15,671 nt of DNA. It comes from JABWBR01 sp036741235. GTDB lineage: Bacteria; Bacteroidota; Bacteroidia; Chitinophagales; Saprospiraceae. How positions within the stretch are numbered: the stretch's first letter is position 1; each line of letters begins with the position of its first letter. Made by a program: the position numbers and the translations under genes. The notes beneath the pieces were generated by a model. It was not told the origin of the DNA and did not search any database. It worked only from the letters and a program-made list of their open reading frames with translations. Shown here one piece after another: positions 1 through 7,567 of this stretch. The DNA lies in contig DAINSQ010000112.1 in the NCBI GenBank assembly GCA_036741235.1, forward strand, positions 1 through 15,671, given 5' to 3'.

Positions 1-144
1 GACGCGCTCGTCGGTGCACTGGGCCGACAGTAATACCGCCACCAGCAAAGTATAGGGATCCTGATGAGCCAGCGGAATCGGCGTGTGGGGATACAGCTCG
101 TCCAGTATTCGCATGATATCGGCGGCTTTTTCCTGCATGGTCAT
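1..144 (-). CDS. nth: Endonuclease III, N-terminal part (cut by window edge)
   Basis: The first 48 codons of a minus-strand gene are visible; the rest lies before position 1. The segment PYTLLVAVLLSAQCTDERV closely matches the early conserved stretch of endonuclease III, the DNA glycosylase/AP lyase that removes oxidised pyrimidines in base excision repair (LLIAVLLSAQATD in E. coli). The helix-hairpin-helix, catalytic Lys and Asp and Fe-S cluster cysteines would all lie outside the window, so activity cannot be judged. The start is ATG at 144, with a second in-frame ATG at 138; neither has a clear Shine-Dalgarno site. It begins 7 nt after the purM stop on the same strand, so the two are probably co-transcribed. 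The related glycosylase MutY is a less likely alternative. Confidence 0.83.
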   Translation of the reverse strand, partial: MTMQEKAADIMRILDELYPHTPIPLAHQDPYTLLVAVLLSAQCTDERV

Positions 145-151
145 GCTGCAA

Positions 152-1327
152 TTATTCGGTGTATTCAAAAATGCCGTTGGGCGTATCCAGCCGCACTGCC
201 GGCGCATCGGCAGCTTCAACAAATCCTGCAATTCGAGCTTCAATATCAAAGCTGCGCGCAATATCGATGACTGCTTGTGCGTGTTCTTGCGGCAGATAAA
301 CTTCCAGGCGGTGCCCCATATTAAAAACCTGGTACAACTCGCGCCAATCAGCCCCCGACTCATCGCGGATCAGTTCAAACAAAGGCGGCGGATCGAACAG
401 GTTGTTTTTCACTACCCGACAGCCCTCCAGGAATTTAAGCACTTTTGTTTGTCCACCCCCGGTACAATGTATCATGCCATGAATATTGGGCTTGAGTTGC
501 GCCAAAACATGCTGGATAACCGGCAGATAGGTGCGGGTAGGCGAAAGCAATAACTTTCCTACCGTAGTAGTTAGCTCCCCGATTTTGATTTCGTCGGTCA
601 ATTTCCTTGATCCGGAATAAACCACTTCTTCCGGCACAGCGGGGTTGTAGCTTTCGGGGTAAGTCCCGGCATAAAAATGTTGCAACACATCGTGGCGGGC
701 CGAGGTTAATCCGTTGCTGCCCATGCCTCCGTTGTAATCCGGCTCGTATGTCGCTTTGCCATAAGAAGCCAATGCCACCACCGCATCGCCGGGTTGAATA
801 TGATTGGCCAGCACATCTGCGCGTCGCATTCTCGCAAAAGCGGTATAGCCTACATCAATAGTGCGCACAATATCGCCTACATCCGCCGTTTCACCCCCTG
901 CCAGATGAATGTCGACGCCGTAGCGCCGCATGGTTGTCGTAAATTCGACCGTAGCGTCAATCAGGGCTTTGATCACCTCGCCCGGAATCAAGTGTTTGTT
1001 CCTGCCAATGGTAGAAGACAATAGAATATGCTGTGTACAGCCCACGCAGGCCATATCGTCAAGGTTCATCACCATGGCATCCTGGGCGATACCCGCCCAT
1101 ACCGACAGGTCGCCGGTTTCCCTCCAATACAAATAAGCCAGGCTTGTTTTTGTACCCGCCGTATCTGCATGCATAATATTACAATAGTCGGGATCGCCGC
1201 CGGCAACATCGGGCAATATCTTGCAAAAAGCATTGGGAAACAAACCCTTATCAAGCGCTTTGATAGCGGCATGCACCTCCGATTTGGAGGCTGAGACTCC
1301 TCTTTGATCGTATTTATATGTGGACAT
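152..1327 (-). CDS. purM: Phosphoribosylformylglycinamidine cyclo-ligase (AIR synthetase)
   Basis: 391 aa. PurM closes the imidazole ring of FGAM with ATP to give AIR in cytosolic de novo purine synthesis. Visible family motifs: DTAGTKTSLAY near residue 50 (DGVGTK in E. coli), DDMACVG, GGETAD in the middle, YGKATYEPDYNGGMGSNGL, HCTGGGQTKVL and FNMGHRLEVYL in the C-terminal half. It is about 45 residues longer than E. coli PurM (345 aa), as is usual for the Bacteroidota form. The frame stays open upstream to 1471, but homology begins at MSTYKYDQRGVSASKSEV, so ATG 1327 is chosen. A TAnnTTTG promoter element ends only 5 nt before this ATG, which suggests a leaderless or nearly leaderless transcript. 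nth follows 7 nt downstream. No other pur gene is in the window. Confidence 0.96.
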   Translation of the reverse strand: MSTYKYDQRGVSASKSEVHAAIKALDKGLFPNAFCKILPDVAGGDPDYCNIMHADTAGTKTSLAYLYWRETGDLSVWAGIAQDAMVMNLDDMACVGCTQHILLSSTIGRNKHLIPGEVIKALIDATVEFTTTMRRYGVDIHLAGGETADVGDIVRTIDVGYTAFARMRRADVLANHIQPGDAVVALASYGKATYEPDYNGGMGSNGLTSARHDVLQHFYAGTYPESYNPAVPEEVVYSGSRKLTDEIKIGELTTTVGKLLLSPTRTYLPVIQHVLAQLKPNIHGMIHCTGGGQTKVLKFLEGCRVVKNNLFDPPPLFELIRDESGADWRELYQVFNMGHRLEVYLPQEHAQAVIDIARSFDIEARIAGFVEAADAPAVRLDTPNGIFEYTE

Positions 1328-1332
1328 GAGGG

Positions 1333-1340
1333 CAAAGGTA
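1333..1340 (-). promoter_or_regulatory. Candidate -7 element TACCTTTG for purM
   Basis: Read on the minus strand this is TACCTTTG, an exact match to the Bacteroidota housekeeping -7 consensus TAnnTTTG. It lies 5 nt before the purM ATG. A TTG at 1359-1357, 16 nt upstream of the element, could serve as a weak -33 box. If the element is used, transcription would start at or very near the A of the ATG. Confidence 0.45.
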
Positions 1341-1398
1341 GATAAATCCGGCCACTCAACTTTAACAAAATTGTTTATGGAAAAAAGGCAATCTATTC

Positions 1399-1406
1399 TA
1401 TATTTG
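1399..1406 (+). promoter_or_regulatory. Candidate -7 element TATATTTG for the M23 peptidase gene
   Basis: TATATTTG matches TAnnTTTG exactly. Upstream TTG/TTTATG sequence at 1371-1379 could be the -33 part at about the right distance. Transcription would begin near 1412, just before the first ATG at 1421, leaving a very short leader for that start or a longer one for a later non-ATG start. Confidence 0.4.
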
Positions 1407-1420
1407 CTGCCTGTAAAAAA

Positions 1421-2869
1421 TTGAATCCCACTGAACATTTGGCGTTTGCACCCCCCGGCAAACAAAAACAAAACAAAACATGCAACATCTTGTTATCTCA
1501 TGCCAGGGGAATAGCTGCACGCCGCTCAAGATTGTGCATACAAAAAACAATTAACACAGTGGATCTACCATCGTTTTTAACCGGGCGAATCAAAGGTATT
1601 CGCCGCCGCCACCTGACTTGGGCCGCAGCAGGCATTGGCGCCATCGCATTCGGCGCTTTTTTCCTCCGCTCCGGCCTCAGCGATCAACTGAGTTCTTCTC
1701 TGATCAGCGCCAATGCGCCCGCCGAACTCGGCGCATTTCAGATCAAAACTCCTACCATGCGCTATGGCTTTGCCATCGATACGTTTTTGGTTACTGATAA
1801 TACCATCCGCGCCGGTCAATCGCTTTCCGATATTCTGACAGCTCATCGCGTAGATTATCACGTAGTGGATAAACTAGCAGTTAGCGCAAGGGGCATTTTT
1901 GACTTCCGCCAATTAAAAGCCGGTAATAATTATACCATTCTGAGCAAAAGCGCGGATCAAAGCGCCGACTATTTCATATACGAACCCAATGTGTTCGAGT
2001 ATATAGTCTTCCACCTCAAAGACGATTTGAAAGTAGCCAGGGTCAAACGGGAAATAACGACAAAAACCCGTACAGCCGCCGGCATCCTGGAGTCCTCCCT
2101 GTGGAAAACCATGACGGACAACGGCTTTAGCGCCGAACTCACCGACAAAATGGAGGACGCACTGCAATGGTCGCTCGACTTCCACCACCTGCAAAAGGGC
2201 GATGAATTCAAACTCGTCTATGACGAACACAGCGTTGAAGGCAAACCGGTAGGCGTTAGCAAGGTCAAAGCGGCATATTACAAAACAGGCGAGAAAGTCT
2301 ACCACGCTATTTACTACGAAAACGGCGAGTACAAAGGATATTACGACCTCAAAGGGCAGCCCATGAAAACTTCGTTCCTGCGGGCCCCGCTCAAGTATTC
2401 GCGTATCTCATCTTATTATAATTTAAGTCGTCTGCATCCTATTCTGAAATACAGAAGACCGCACTACGGCACAGATTATGCAGCGCCTCATGGCACGCCT
2501 ATTCTCGCTGTCGGCGACGGTACTATCTCGCAAGCAGCGTATACGTCGGGCAACGGCAATTTCGTCAGAATTCGCCATGACGGCGCCCACGAAACCCAGT
2601 ACCTGCATATGAAGGGTTTTGCCAAGGGTATTCGCCCGGGTGTCAGAGTACAACAAGGACAGGTAATCGGCTACGTGGGCTCTACCGGTCTGGCTACAGG
2701 CCCGCATGTATGTTTCCGTTTCTGGAAAAATGGACAACAGGTGAATCACCTGAAACTGAATTTCCCCCCGGCCAAACCGCTGCCGGCCACCGAGATGCCG
2801 GCTTTTGAAGCACTCAGAGATGAGTATTTGGGGATGTTGAATAACCGGGGAATACAAAGCAATCCGTAA
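1421..2869 (+). CDS. Membrane-anchored M23 murein peptidase, MepM-like, with HxC zinc motif
   Basis: 482 aa. Likely a periplasmic peptidoglycan endopeptidase. After a basic stretch (RIKGIRRRH) comes one membrane helix (about 66-82, WAAAGIGAIAFGAFF). Then follow an OapA/LysM-like region (about 125-200, starting NTIRAGQSLSDIL), a linker domain (225-330) resembling that of MepM (DFHHLQKGDEFKLVYDE), and the M23 domain (about 345-445). Zinc and catalytic residues are visible as H348-x3-D352 (PHYGTD), H396 (QYLHM) and H429 (GPHVCFRFWKNG). The usual HxH is HxC here, with Cys431 (TGT at 2711) at the position of a zinc-binding His. The start is uncertain: ATG 1421 is the only early ATG, but the first 40 residues look non-conserved and a TTG or GTG start between 1530 and 1565 would still keep the membrane helix. 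It is convergent with the Crp-like gene. Confidence 0.9.
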   Translation: MNPTEHLAFAPPGKQKQNKTCNILLSHARGIAARRSRLCIQKTINTVDLPSFLTGRIKGIRRRHLTWAAAGIGAIAFGAFFLRSGLSDQLSSSLISANAPAELGAFQIKTPTMRYGFAIDTFLVTDNTIRAGQSLSDILTAHRVDYHVVDKLAVSARGIFDFRQLKAGNNYTILSKSADQSADYFIYEPNVFEYIVFHLKDDLKVARVKREITTKTRTAAGILESSLWKTMTDNGFSAELTDKMEDALQWSLDFHHLQKGDEFKLVYDEHSVEGKPVGVSKVKAAYYKTGEKVYHAIYYENGEYKGYYDLKGQPMKTSFLRAPLKYSRISSYYNLSRLHPILKYRRPHYGTDYAAPHGTPILAVGDGTISQAAYTSGNGNFVRIRHDGAHETQYLHMKGFAKGIRPGVRVQQGQVIGYVGSTGLATGPHVCFRFWKNGQQVNHLKLNFPPAKPLPATEMPAFEALRDEYLGMLNNRGIQSNP

Positions 2870-2875
2870 TAATAT

Positions 2876-2916
2876 AACAAGGTGACAGGAGAAAGACCTT
2901 ACCCTGTCACCTTGTT
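2876..2916. terminator. Bidirectional intrinsic terminator-like hairpin
   Basis: A perfect 14-bp inverted repeat, AACAAGGTGACAGG (2876-2889) and CCTGTCACCTTGTT (2903-2916), encloses a 13-nt loop. It sits in the 58-nt space between the convergent M23 peptidase (stop 2869) and Crp-like (stop 2928) genes, so it can end transcription from both sides. The flank is T-rich when read toward the M23 gene (TTATATTATT) and less so in the other direction. Confidence 0.85.
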
Positions 2917-2927
2917 GTCATCTCGCG

Positions 2928-3617
2928 CTAACTCAACCTGGCCATATCCCTTACCAGAATCTTTCCTCTATTGAAGTAGATCAGATCAGATTTGCGGAGC
3001 TCGTTGAGCACCAGCGTAACCGTTTGGCGGGAAGTGCAAGTGATATTGGCGATATCCTGATGCGTCAGGGAGTGTTTGAGCAACATTTCGTAGCCGACCT
3101 TACGACCGCGATTAACCACCGCTTCTTTGATGAACTCTACGATGCGCGTGCGGGCATCTTTGAAGATCAACGACTCCAGCTTGCTCTCCGCCTTGATCAG
3201 CCTATTGCCAAACGAAGTCATAATATTGCTGCACAAGTCAAAATTCTGGCGCATCAGCTTTTTGAAATCATCCACTTTTACAGCGTAAACATGGACATCT
3301 TCTTTGAGCGCCTGGGCAAAATCCTGACGATGCGATTCGCCTACCAAGCCCATTTCGCCAAACATAGCAGTGGGATGGATCAGCGACTTGATCACTTCTC
3401 TTCCGTCGGCAGAGTGCGTACCGGTCTTGACTGCGCCTTTGATCAGAAAATAAACCGTATCAGAAGGATCGCCCGGTAAAAAAATATAGCTGTACTTGGG
3501 TTTAACCTCAAAAGTAGCTACTTGCTGCAAAAAGGCTTTTTCGGCAGGGGTGATGGTGTTGAAAAAAGGGATCTGCGCCCAAAAATCGAGTGGTGTATCT
3601 ACTCCCATAATGCCCAT
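2928..3617 (-). CDS. Crp/Fnr-family transcription regulator
   Basis: 229 aa from ATG 3617 (a second ATG at 3608 is also possible). The N-terminal cyclic-nucleotide-binding-type beta-roll covers about residues 15-125 (YIFLPGDPSDTVYFLIKGAVK, then FGEMGLVGESHRQDFAQAL). A long dimerisation helix follows (about 125-165), then a winged helix-turn-helix (about 183-210, LTHQDIANITCTSRQTVTLV). There is no Fnr-like N-terminal cysteine cluster. The segment matching the cAMP phosphate-binding loop of E. coli CRP lacks the Arg-Ser pair in register (HRQD here), so cAMP as ligand is doubtful. The frame is open to 3713, but homology does not extend there. It is monocistronic and convergent with the M23 gene. 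Its targets cannot be read from the sequence. Confidence 0.9.
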   Translation of the reverse strand: MGIMGVDTPLDFWAQIPFFNTITPAEKAFLQQVATFEVKPKYSYIFLPGDPSDTVYFLIKGAVKTGTHSADGREVIKSLIHPTAMFGEMGLVGESHRQDFAQALKEDVHVYAVKVDDFKKLMRQNFDLCSNIMTSFGNRLIKAESKLESLIFKDARTRIVEFIKEAVVNRGRKVGYEMLLKHSLTHQDIANITCTSRQTVTLVLNELRKSDLIYFNRGKILVRDMARLS

Positions 3618-3772
3618 GTTTAATCGTGCTAGAATCAGTGCTTTCCCGGCCCTTTGATTTCTGCTGCATGTTACAAAACAGATCATCATTGGCCGTTTAT
3701 GAAGTATAGACACTGATTATTGGCCTCCCCCCTACCCTGCTGCATCTTTTTTTTCAGGCACAAAATAATAAG

Positions 3773-3780
3773 CAAAATTA
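3773..3780 (-). promoter_or_regulatory. Candidate -7 element TAATTTTG upstream of the Crp-like gene
   Basis: This exact TAnnTTTG match lies on the minus strand within the AT-rich 225-nt gap 3618-3842 and would give a leader of roughly 150 nt for the Crp-like gene. I see no convincing -33 box. The rest of the gap holds poly-T and poly-A tracts and a 7-bp A/T-only hairpin (3820-3837), and no gene. Confidence 0.3.
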
Positions 3781-3842
3781 TATTCTTTTATACTGATAAA
3801 AATAAAATTTTAAACGGATAATTTTTATTAAAAAATTGATTG

Positions 3843-4754
3843 TCAATTAATTACATTCAACGAATCAGTTGAAAAACTATACCCGGCAAAAATGCCGTGG
3901 CCGTTTTCAATATTATTAAAAATAAAAATAGGCTCGCCATTGATACCGCCATTGTTACTTTGTTGCCGGCTGAGCGAATTGTGAAACAGATAATATTCCT
4001 CGGAAGTAGTCCGCAATTCCACATAAATTTTGCCAAGCAATTGATAAGAAGGATAGATTTCGATTGACATGGGAAAGCTGTAAGACACCCTCTGGCCATT
4101 AATTTCTTCATCTTCAATGAGGACCCCCCCGGCAAAATAAGCCAGCAAAAAGTTGTTATCGCTAAATGGGCTGAACACTACCGGCTGGAGATAGCTTTGC
4201 TCCACTACCACATCTTCCACTTCCTGATAAAAATTGAGGTGGTAGTAATTTTTTAGAGATCCCGGATCGTCAAAACTCAACAATACCTGATAGTCATATC
4301 TCACGCTGCCTGGCTTGCTACCCGGCCCGGAGGTGAGCCCTGACACCGAAAAATCCCTGATCTGTATGCGTGCCGGTATTTGACTCTGTGACATCACCGT
4401 ATCGAAGCCGGGGGCGCTAACCCTCAACTTGTAGGTTTCGCCTGGTTGCAGGGCAATAGATTCTGTTGTATAATAGGGTGAAACGCGGTTGATCTGGGGA
4501 ATAACAAGGCGTAGTTGCTCCAATACATTGTCATCATCGCCAAACAATTCGACTACGGCGTCGGCGATATAATCCTCCGGCAAGTCGTCGAGAATGGAGC
4601 GGCTCCGGGATACTCTGACCCGCATGGCTTCGTCTGTAGTGAAATTGCTCACCACTACCAACCGGGGATCGGGCAGCGGCAAATTGAGATCTATTGGCTT
4701 TTCGCAAGTAGAAGCCATGCACAATACACCTAGTAAAAGTATCCACAAACGCAT
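3843..4754 (-). CDS. DUF4249-type lipoprotein partner of the TonB-dependent receptor
   Basis: 303 aa. The protein starts with a hydrophobic signal (RLWILLLGVLCMAS) ending at Cys17 in MASTC-EKPIDLNLP. The CEKxID start followed by PDPRLVVVSNFTTDE and a serine-rich VRVSRSRSI strand is typical of DUF4249 proteins, predicted outer-membrane lipoproteins of Bacteroidota often encoded beside TonB-dependent receptors. The lipobox has Ala at -3 and Thr at -1, which is imperfect by the E. coli rule but tolerable in this phylum. The core looks beta-rich, with an Ig-like stretch around 95-125 (LQPGETYKLRVSAPGFDTV). It starts 12 nt after the receptor stop and is surely its operon partner. By analogy with SusD it may help bind or present the ligand, but the family function is unknown. 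Confidence 0.85.
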   Translation of the reverse strand: MRLWILLLGVLCMASTCEKPIDLNLPLPDPRLVVVSNFTTDEAMRVRVSRSRSILDDLPEDYIADAVVELFGDDDNVLEQLRLVIPQINRVSPYYTTESIALQPGETYKLRVSAPGFDTVMSQSQIPARIQIRDFSVSGLTSGPGSKPGSVRYDYQVLLSFDDPGSLKNYYHLNFYQEVEDVVVEQSYLQPVVFSPFSDNNFLLAYFAGGVLIEDEEINGQRVSYSFPMSIEIYPSYQLLGKIYVELRTTSEEYYLFHNSLSRQQSNNGGINGEPIFIFNNIENGHGIFAGYSFSTDSLNVIN

Positions 4755-4766
4755 ACGCCTAATCGT

Positions 4767-7439
4767 TTAAAAAGATACTGTATAGTTCAGAGCGGGTACA
4801 AATGGAATCAGCGTTGCCTGTACAAATTCCTTTTTTGCCCTGATGGCATAATTTTCGTTGATATACCGGGTTCGCACATTGTAATACAGGGGGTTGCGTC
4901 TGTTATAAACGTTATAAGCCCCTATTTGGATACGGTGGCGGACATGAGAATTCCCAAAATTAACAATTGCGCTGAGGTCGAGCCGGTGATAATCAGGCAT
5001 CCGAAATTGGTTTTTCTGGCCAAATGACAAAGCCTGAACAACCTGAGGCGGAAAAATGATATCAGTAAGATCAACATTAAACTGCTCGAGCGGTATACTG
5101 AAAGCAAATCCGGAGTTAAACACCCATTCCGCAGAAAAACTCAGCCATTTTGTCAATTTGTGGGATGCCACCAGTTTCAAATCATGACGGCGATCGTATT
5201 TAAAAGGGTAACGCCTCCCGAAATTGATATTATCAAACTGCCGATCGGTCCAACTCAGGGTATAAGCGACCCAGGCCGTAGTCGTCGGCGTGCTTTTTTT
5301 CCACATCAACTCCAGGCCGTACGACCTGCCGCTTCCGATAGTCACATTCTCCTGCCAATCGTTCAGAAAAAAAGCGCCTTCGCTGAAGCTAACCAGGTTG
5401 GTCATATACTTGTAGTAAATATCGGCAGAAAAATCAAAATGCCGTTTGAGCTCCAAATCGAATCCCACACCGGCCTGCCAGGCATGGCCGGGTTTAATAT
5501 GGGCCGTAGCCGGCACCCATAAGTCGGTGGGCAACCCAATCCCCGAACTCGACAGCAGGTGCAGGAATTGGGTCATACGACTGCCGTAGAGTCTTATGGC
5601 CGTATATCTCCCCAAAGGCAGCATGGCGGCCAGGCGAGGCTGAGGAGAAAAATGCGTTTTATTTTGCACCCGCAAGCCTGCAGCATGCAATCCGGCGTTG
5701 ATCAATCCCCCGTTTTTGAGGCGCCATTCTTGTTCGAGGTAGGCGAAATATTCCAGCGCGCCTATCGATTCATTTTTGATTGTGCCGGGATCGACATTGC
5801 CGATGCCGTCGTCGTATGCCAGCGCGCCCGGTGAAAAAAAACGACGCACCAGGCCGGCCCCAAACCGCACCGTCCGATTGTCGGAGGCCGACAGATCAAA
5901 GTCGCTTTTGATTCCTATGTCTTCTATGGCCGACCGAAAATCGCCGATATTGAAAACCTGGTATTCTGTCCGTTGGTTGCGCATGTTGACCAATGAATCC
6001 GTGTCGAAATAGTTGAGACCTACGTCCAGCTTGCTATAGGTCAGCACGGTATTAGAAAACAACTTGTCGCCGAAGATGTGGTTCCACCTCAATGATGCGA
6101 TCCTGTTGCCCCATTTTAATTGCTCTGCATAATACTGATCGGAGCGATAACGCAGGGTGTCATTGTTGTTGGCCAGGAAAACCAGGGTGTCGCGGCTAAA
6201 TCCGTCGTTGTTATATAAGTCGCTGCCGTTGTAGTAACTCAGGTAAAGTACGTCTTTAAATGAAAAGCGATAATGCAATTTGGCATTAAGGTCGTGAAAC
6301 TGGTAGCCGATATCGCCTTGTTCCCCTCTGTCCTCTTTAAGATAACTGGTAAGGGGTCGGATATACCAATCGAGGAAAGATTGCCTGCCTGAAATAAAAA
6401 AGGCGCATTTATCTTTTATAATTGGTCCTTCGAGGGTAGCCCGCACTGCGAGCATGCCCAGGTTCAGCTCTCCACTGTAACGCTGGCTATTGCCTTCTTT
6501 GGTGCGCACATTGAGTACCGATGATAATCTGCCGCCGTACCGGGCAGGAAAACCTCCTTTTATGATTTCCGCAGTGCGGATAGCGCTGGTATTGAACACG
6601 GAAAATACGCCCGCCACATGGTAAATATTATAAACCGGCACGTCGTCGATGAGCACCAGATTTTGTTCCGGGTTACCGCCCCTCACATGTATGCCCTCTA
6701 CCCCGTCAGTGCCGGTAGTAATGCCGGGCAACAGGTGTAATGTCCTTATCAAATCGGGTTCGCCTAGAAGCGAAGGCGTGAGGTTCAGGTCTTCGCCTTT
6801 GATGATTTGCGCATCGCTGCCCGAAGAAGGCGTTTGCGCCAGTGTGGGCCGCACTACTACGACAGGAAAAGAAAGCGGCGACGGACTTAGCAGAAAAACC
6901 TGGGACTTGGCGCTTTGCGGGTTCAGGCGCACGCGCAGCGTTTCGTAACCCAAATAAGAACACGCTATCTGTGCCTCTTCACCGGATAAGGTCATGCTAA
7001 AAAATCCGTATTCGTTGGTTATTGCCGTTTTTCCGCTGATACTGTCCCTGACATAAGCGCCTATCAATTGCTCTCCGCTGAGCGCGTCTTTCAGCGTTCC
7101 GCTGATAACAAAACCAAGCGGTTGCGACAGCGGCGCCAACTCCAACAATATCAGATCGCCGTTTAACCTGTATCGCACGCGTGTGCCCGCGAGCCAAAGA
7201 TCAAGTACTTCCTGTAGCGGTTTATTCGAAACGGCGGCGTTAATCGCAACATCGGGGATGATACCCGGGTCAAAAACCAGGCGCACATTAGCTTCAACGA
7301 CCAGTGCGTTCAGGGCCTCTACCAATTGAACACTACCTTGCTGCAAGTTTATGCGTTGGCGCAACGGGGATTGGCCCTGTGCGACGCCACAGGCAAATAC
7401 CAGCGCAAAGCATAACGCAATAAGGTAGCGTTGATTCAT
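4767..7439 (-). CDS. TonB-dependent outer-membrane receptor with STN signalling domain
   Basis: 890 aa. The signal peptide covers residues 1-22 (cut near VAQG-QS). Domains in order: STN domain (about 28-102), which in FecA-type transducers contacts the FecR-like anti-sigma factor; a carboxypeptidase-D-like regulatory beta-sandwich (about 108-185, ISGTLKDALSGEQLIGAYV and YLGYETLRV); the plug (about 210-315, with LHLLPGITTGTDGVEGIHVRG and LVLIDDVPVYN); and a 22-strand-type barrel to the C-terminal aromatic residue (NYTVSF). All parts appear intact. The STN domain plus the upstream sigma/anti-sigma pair indicates ligand-induced transcription as well as import. No residues identify the ligand: siderophore, glycan fragment or peptide are all possible. 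The DUF4249 partner replaces the SusD partner of glycan systems. Confidence 0.95.
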   Translation of the reverse strand: MNQRYLIALCFALVFACGVAQGQSPLRQRINLQQGSVQLVEALNALVVEANVRLVFDPGIIPDVAINAAVSNKPLQEVLDLWLAGTRVRYRLNGDLILLELAPLSQPLGFVISGTLKDALSGEQLIGAYVRDSISGKTAITNEYGFFSMTLSGEEAQIACSYLGYETLRVRLNPQSAKSQVFLLSPSPLSFPVVVVRPTLAQTPSSGSDAQIIKGEDLNLTPSLLGEPDLIRTLHLLPGITTGTDGVEGIHVRGGNPEQNLVLIDDVPVYNIYHVAGVFSVFNTSAIRTAEIIKGGFPARYGGRLSSVLNVRTKEGNSQRYSGELNLGMLAVRATLEGPIIKDKCAFFISGRQSFLDWYIRPLTSYLKEDRGEQGDIGYQFHDLNAKLHYRFSFKDVLYLSYYNGSDLYNNDGFSRDTLVFLANNNDTLRYRSDQYYAEQLKWGNRIASLRWNHIFGDKLFSNTVLTYSKLDVGLNYFDTDSLVNMRNQRTEYQVFNIGDFRSAIEDIGIKSDFDLSASDNRTVRFGAGLVRRFFSPGALAYDDGIGNVDPGTIKNESIGALEYFAYLEQEWRLKNGGLINAGLHAAGLRVQNKTHFSPQPRLAAMLPLGRYTAIRLYGSRMTQFLHLLSSSGIGLPTDLWVPATAHIKPGHAWQAGVGFDLELKRHFDFSADIYYKYMTNLVSFSEGAFFLNDWQENVTIGSGRSYGLELMWKKSTPTTTAWVAYTLSWTDRQFDNINFGRRYPFKYDRRHDLKLVASHKLTKWLSFSAEWVFNSGFAFSIPLEQFNVDLTDIIFPPQVVQALSFGQKNQFRMPDYHRLDLSAIVNFGNSHVRHRIQIGAYNVYNRRNPLYYNVRTRYINENYAIRAKKEFVQATLIPFVPALNYTVSF

Positions 7440-7470
7440 GTAATTCCGGTAGTTGCAAAATTGTATAACG

Positions 7471-7501
7471 GCGCATCAGCCCTATGCGCTGCGAAACGCA
7501 T
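7471..7501 (-). repeat. Three-arm inverted repeat in the receptor gene leader
   Basis: In the 128-nt gap between the anti-sigma and receptor genes, ATGCGC (7484-7489, plus-strand reading) can pair either with GCGCAT (7471-7476, 7-nt loop, 6 bp) or, through ATGCG, with CGCAT (7497-7501, 8-nt loop, 5 bp). The two hairpins exclude each other. They lie 32-62 nt before the receptor ATG. The short stems make a regulatory role uncertain. Confidence 0.35.
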
Positions 7502-7567
7502 CCGTGTAATTGATGCCAAAATAAGTACATATAGTGGAAATACACGTATGAAGGGGCGAAGAAAACG

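Noticed and set aside
83..553. Plus-strand open frame of 156 codons overlapping purM.
   Set aside because: It is the antisense shadow of a strongly conserved gene and has no recognisable motif. Similar shadows at 3024-3479, 5160-5522, 8198-8632 and 14773-15402 were also dropped.
1328..1471. N-terminal extension of PurM to 1471.
   Set aside because: PurM homology begins at MSTYKYDQRG; the extension overlaps candidate promoters and the start of the divergent gene.
3618..3713. N-terminal extension of the Crp-like protein to 3713 (32 more residues).
   Set aside because: The extra residues do not match the family N-terminus; ATG 3617 gives the normal length.
3820..3837. Hairpin AATTTTT/AAAAATT after the DUF4249 gene as a terminator.
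   Set aside because: The stem is only A/T pairs in an AT-rich gap and has no GC-rich part; likely base composition.
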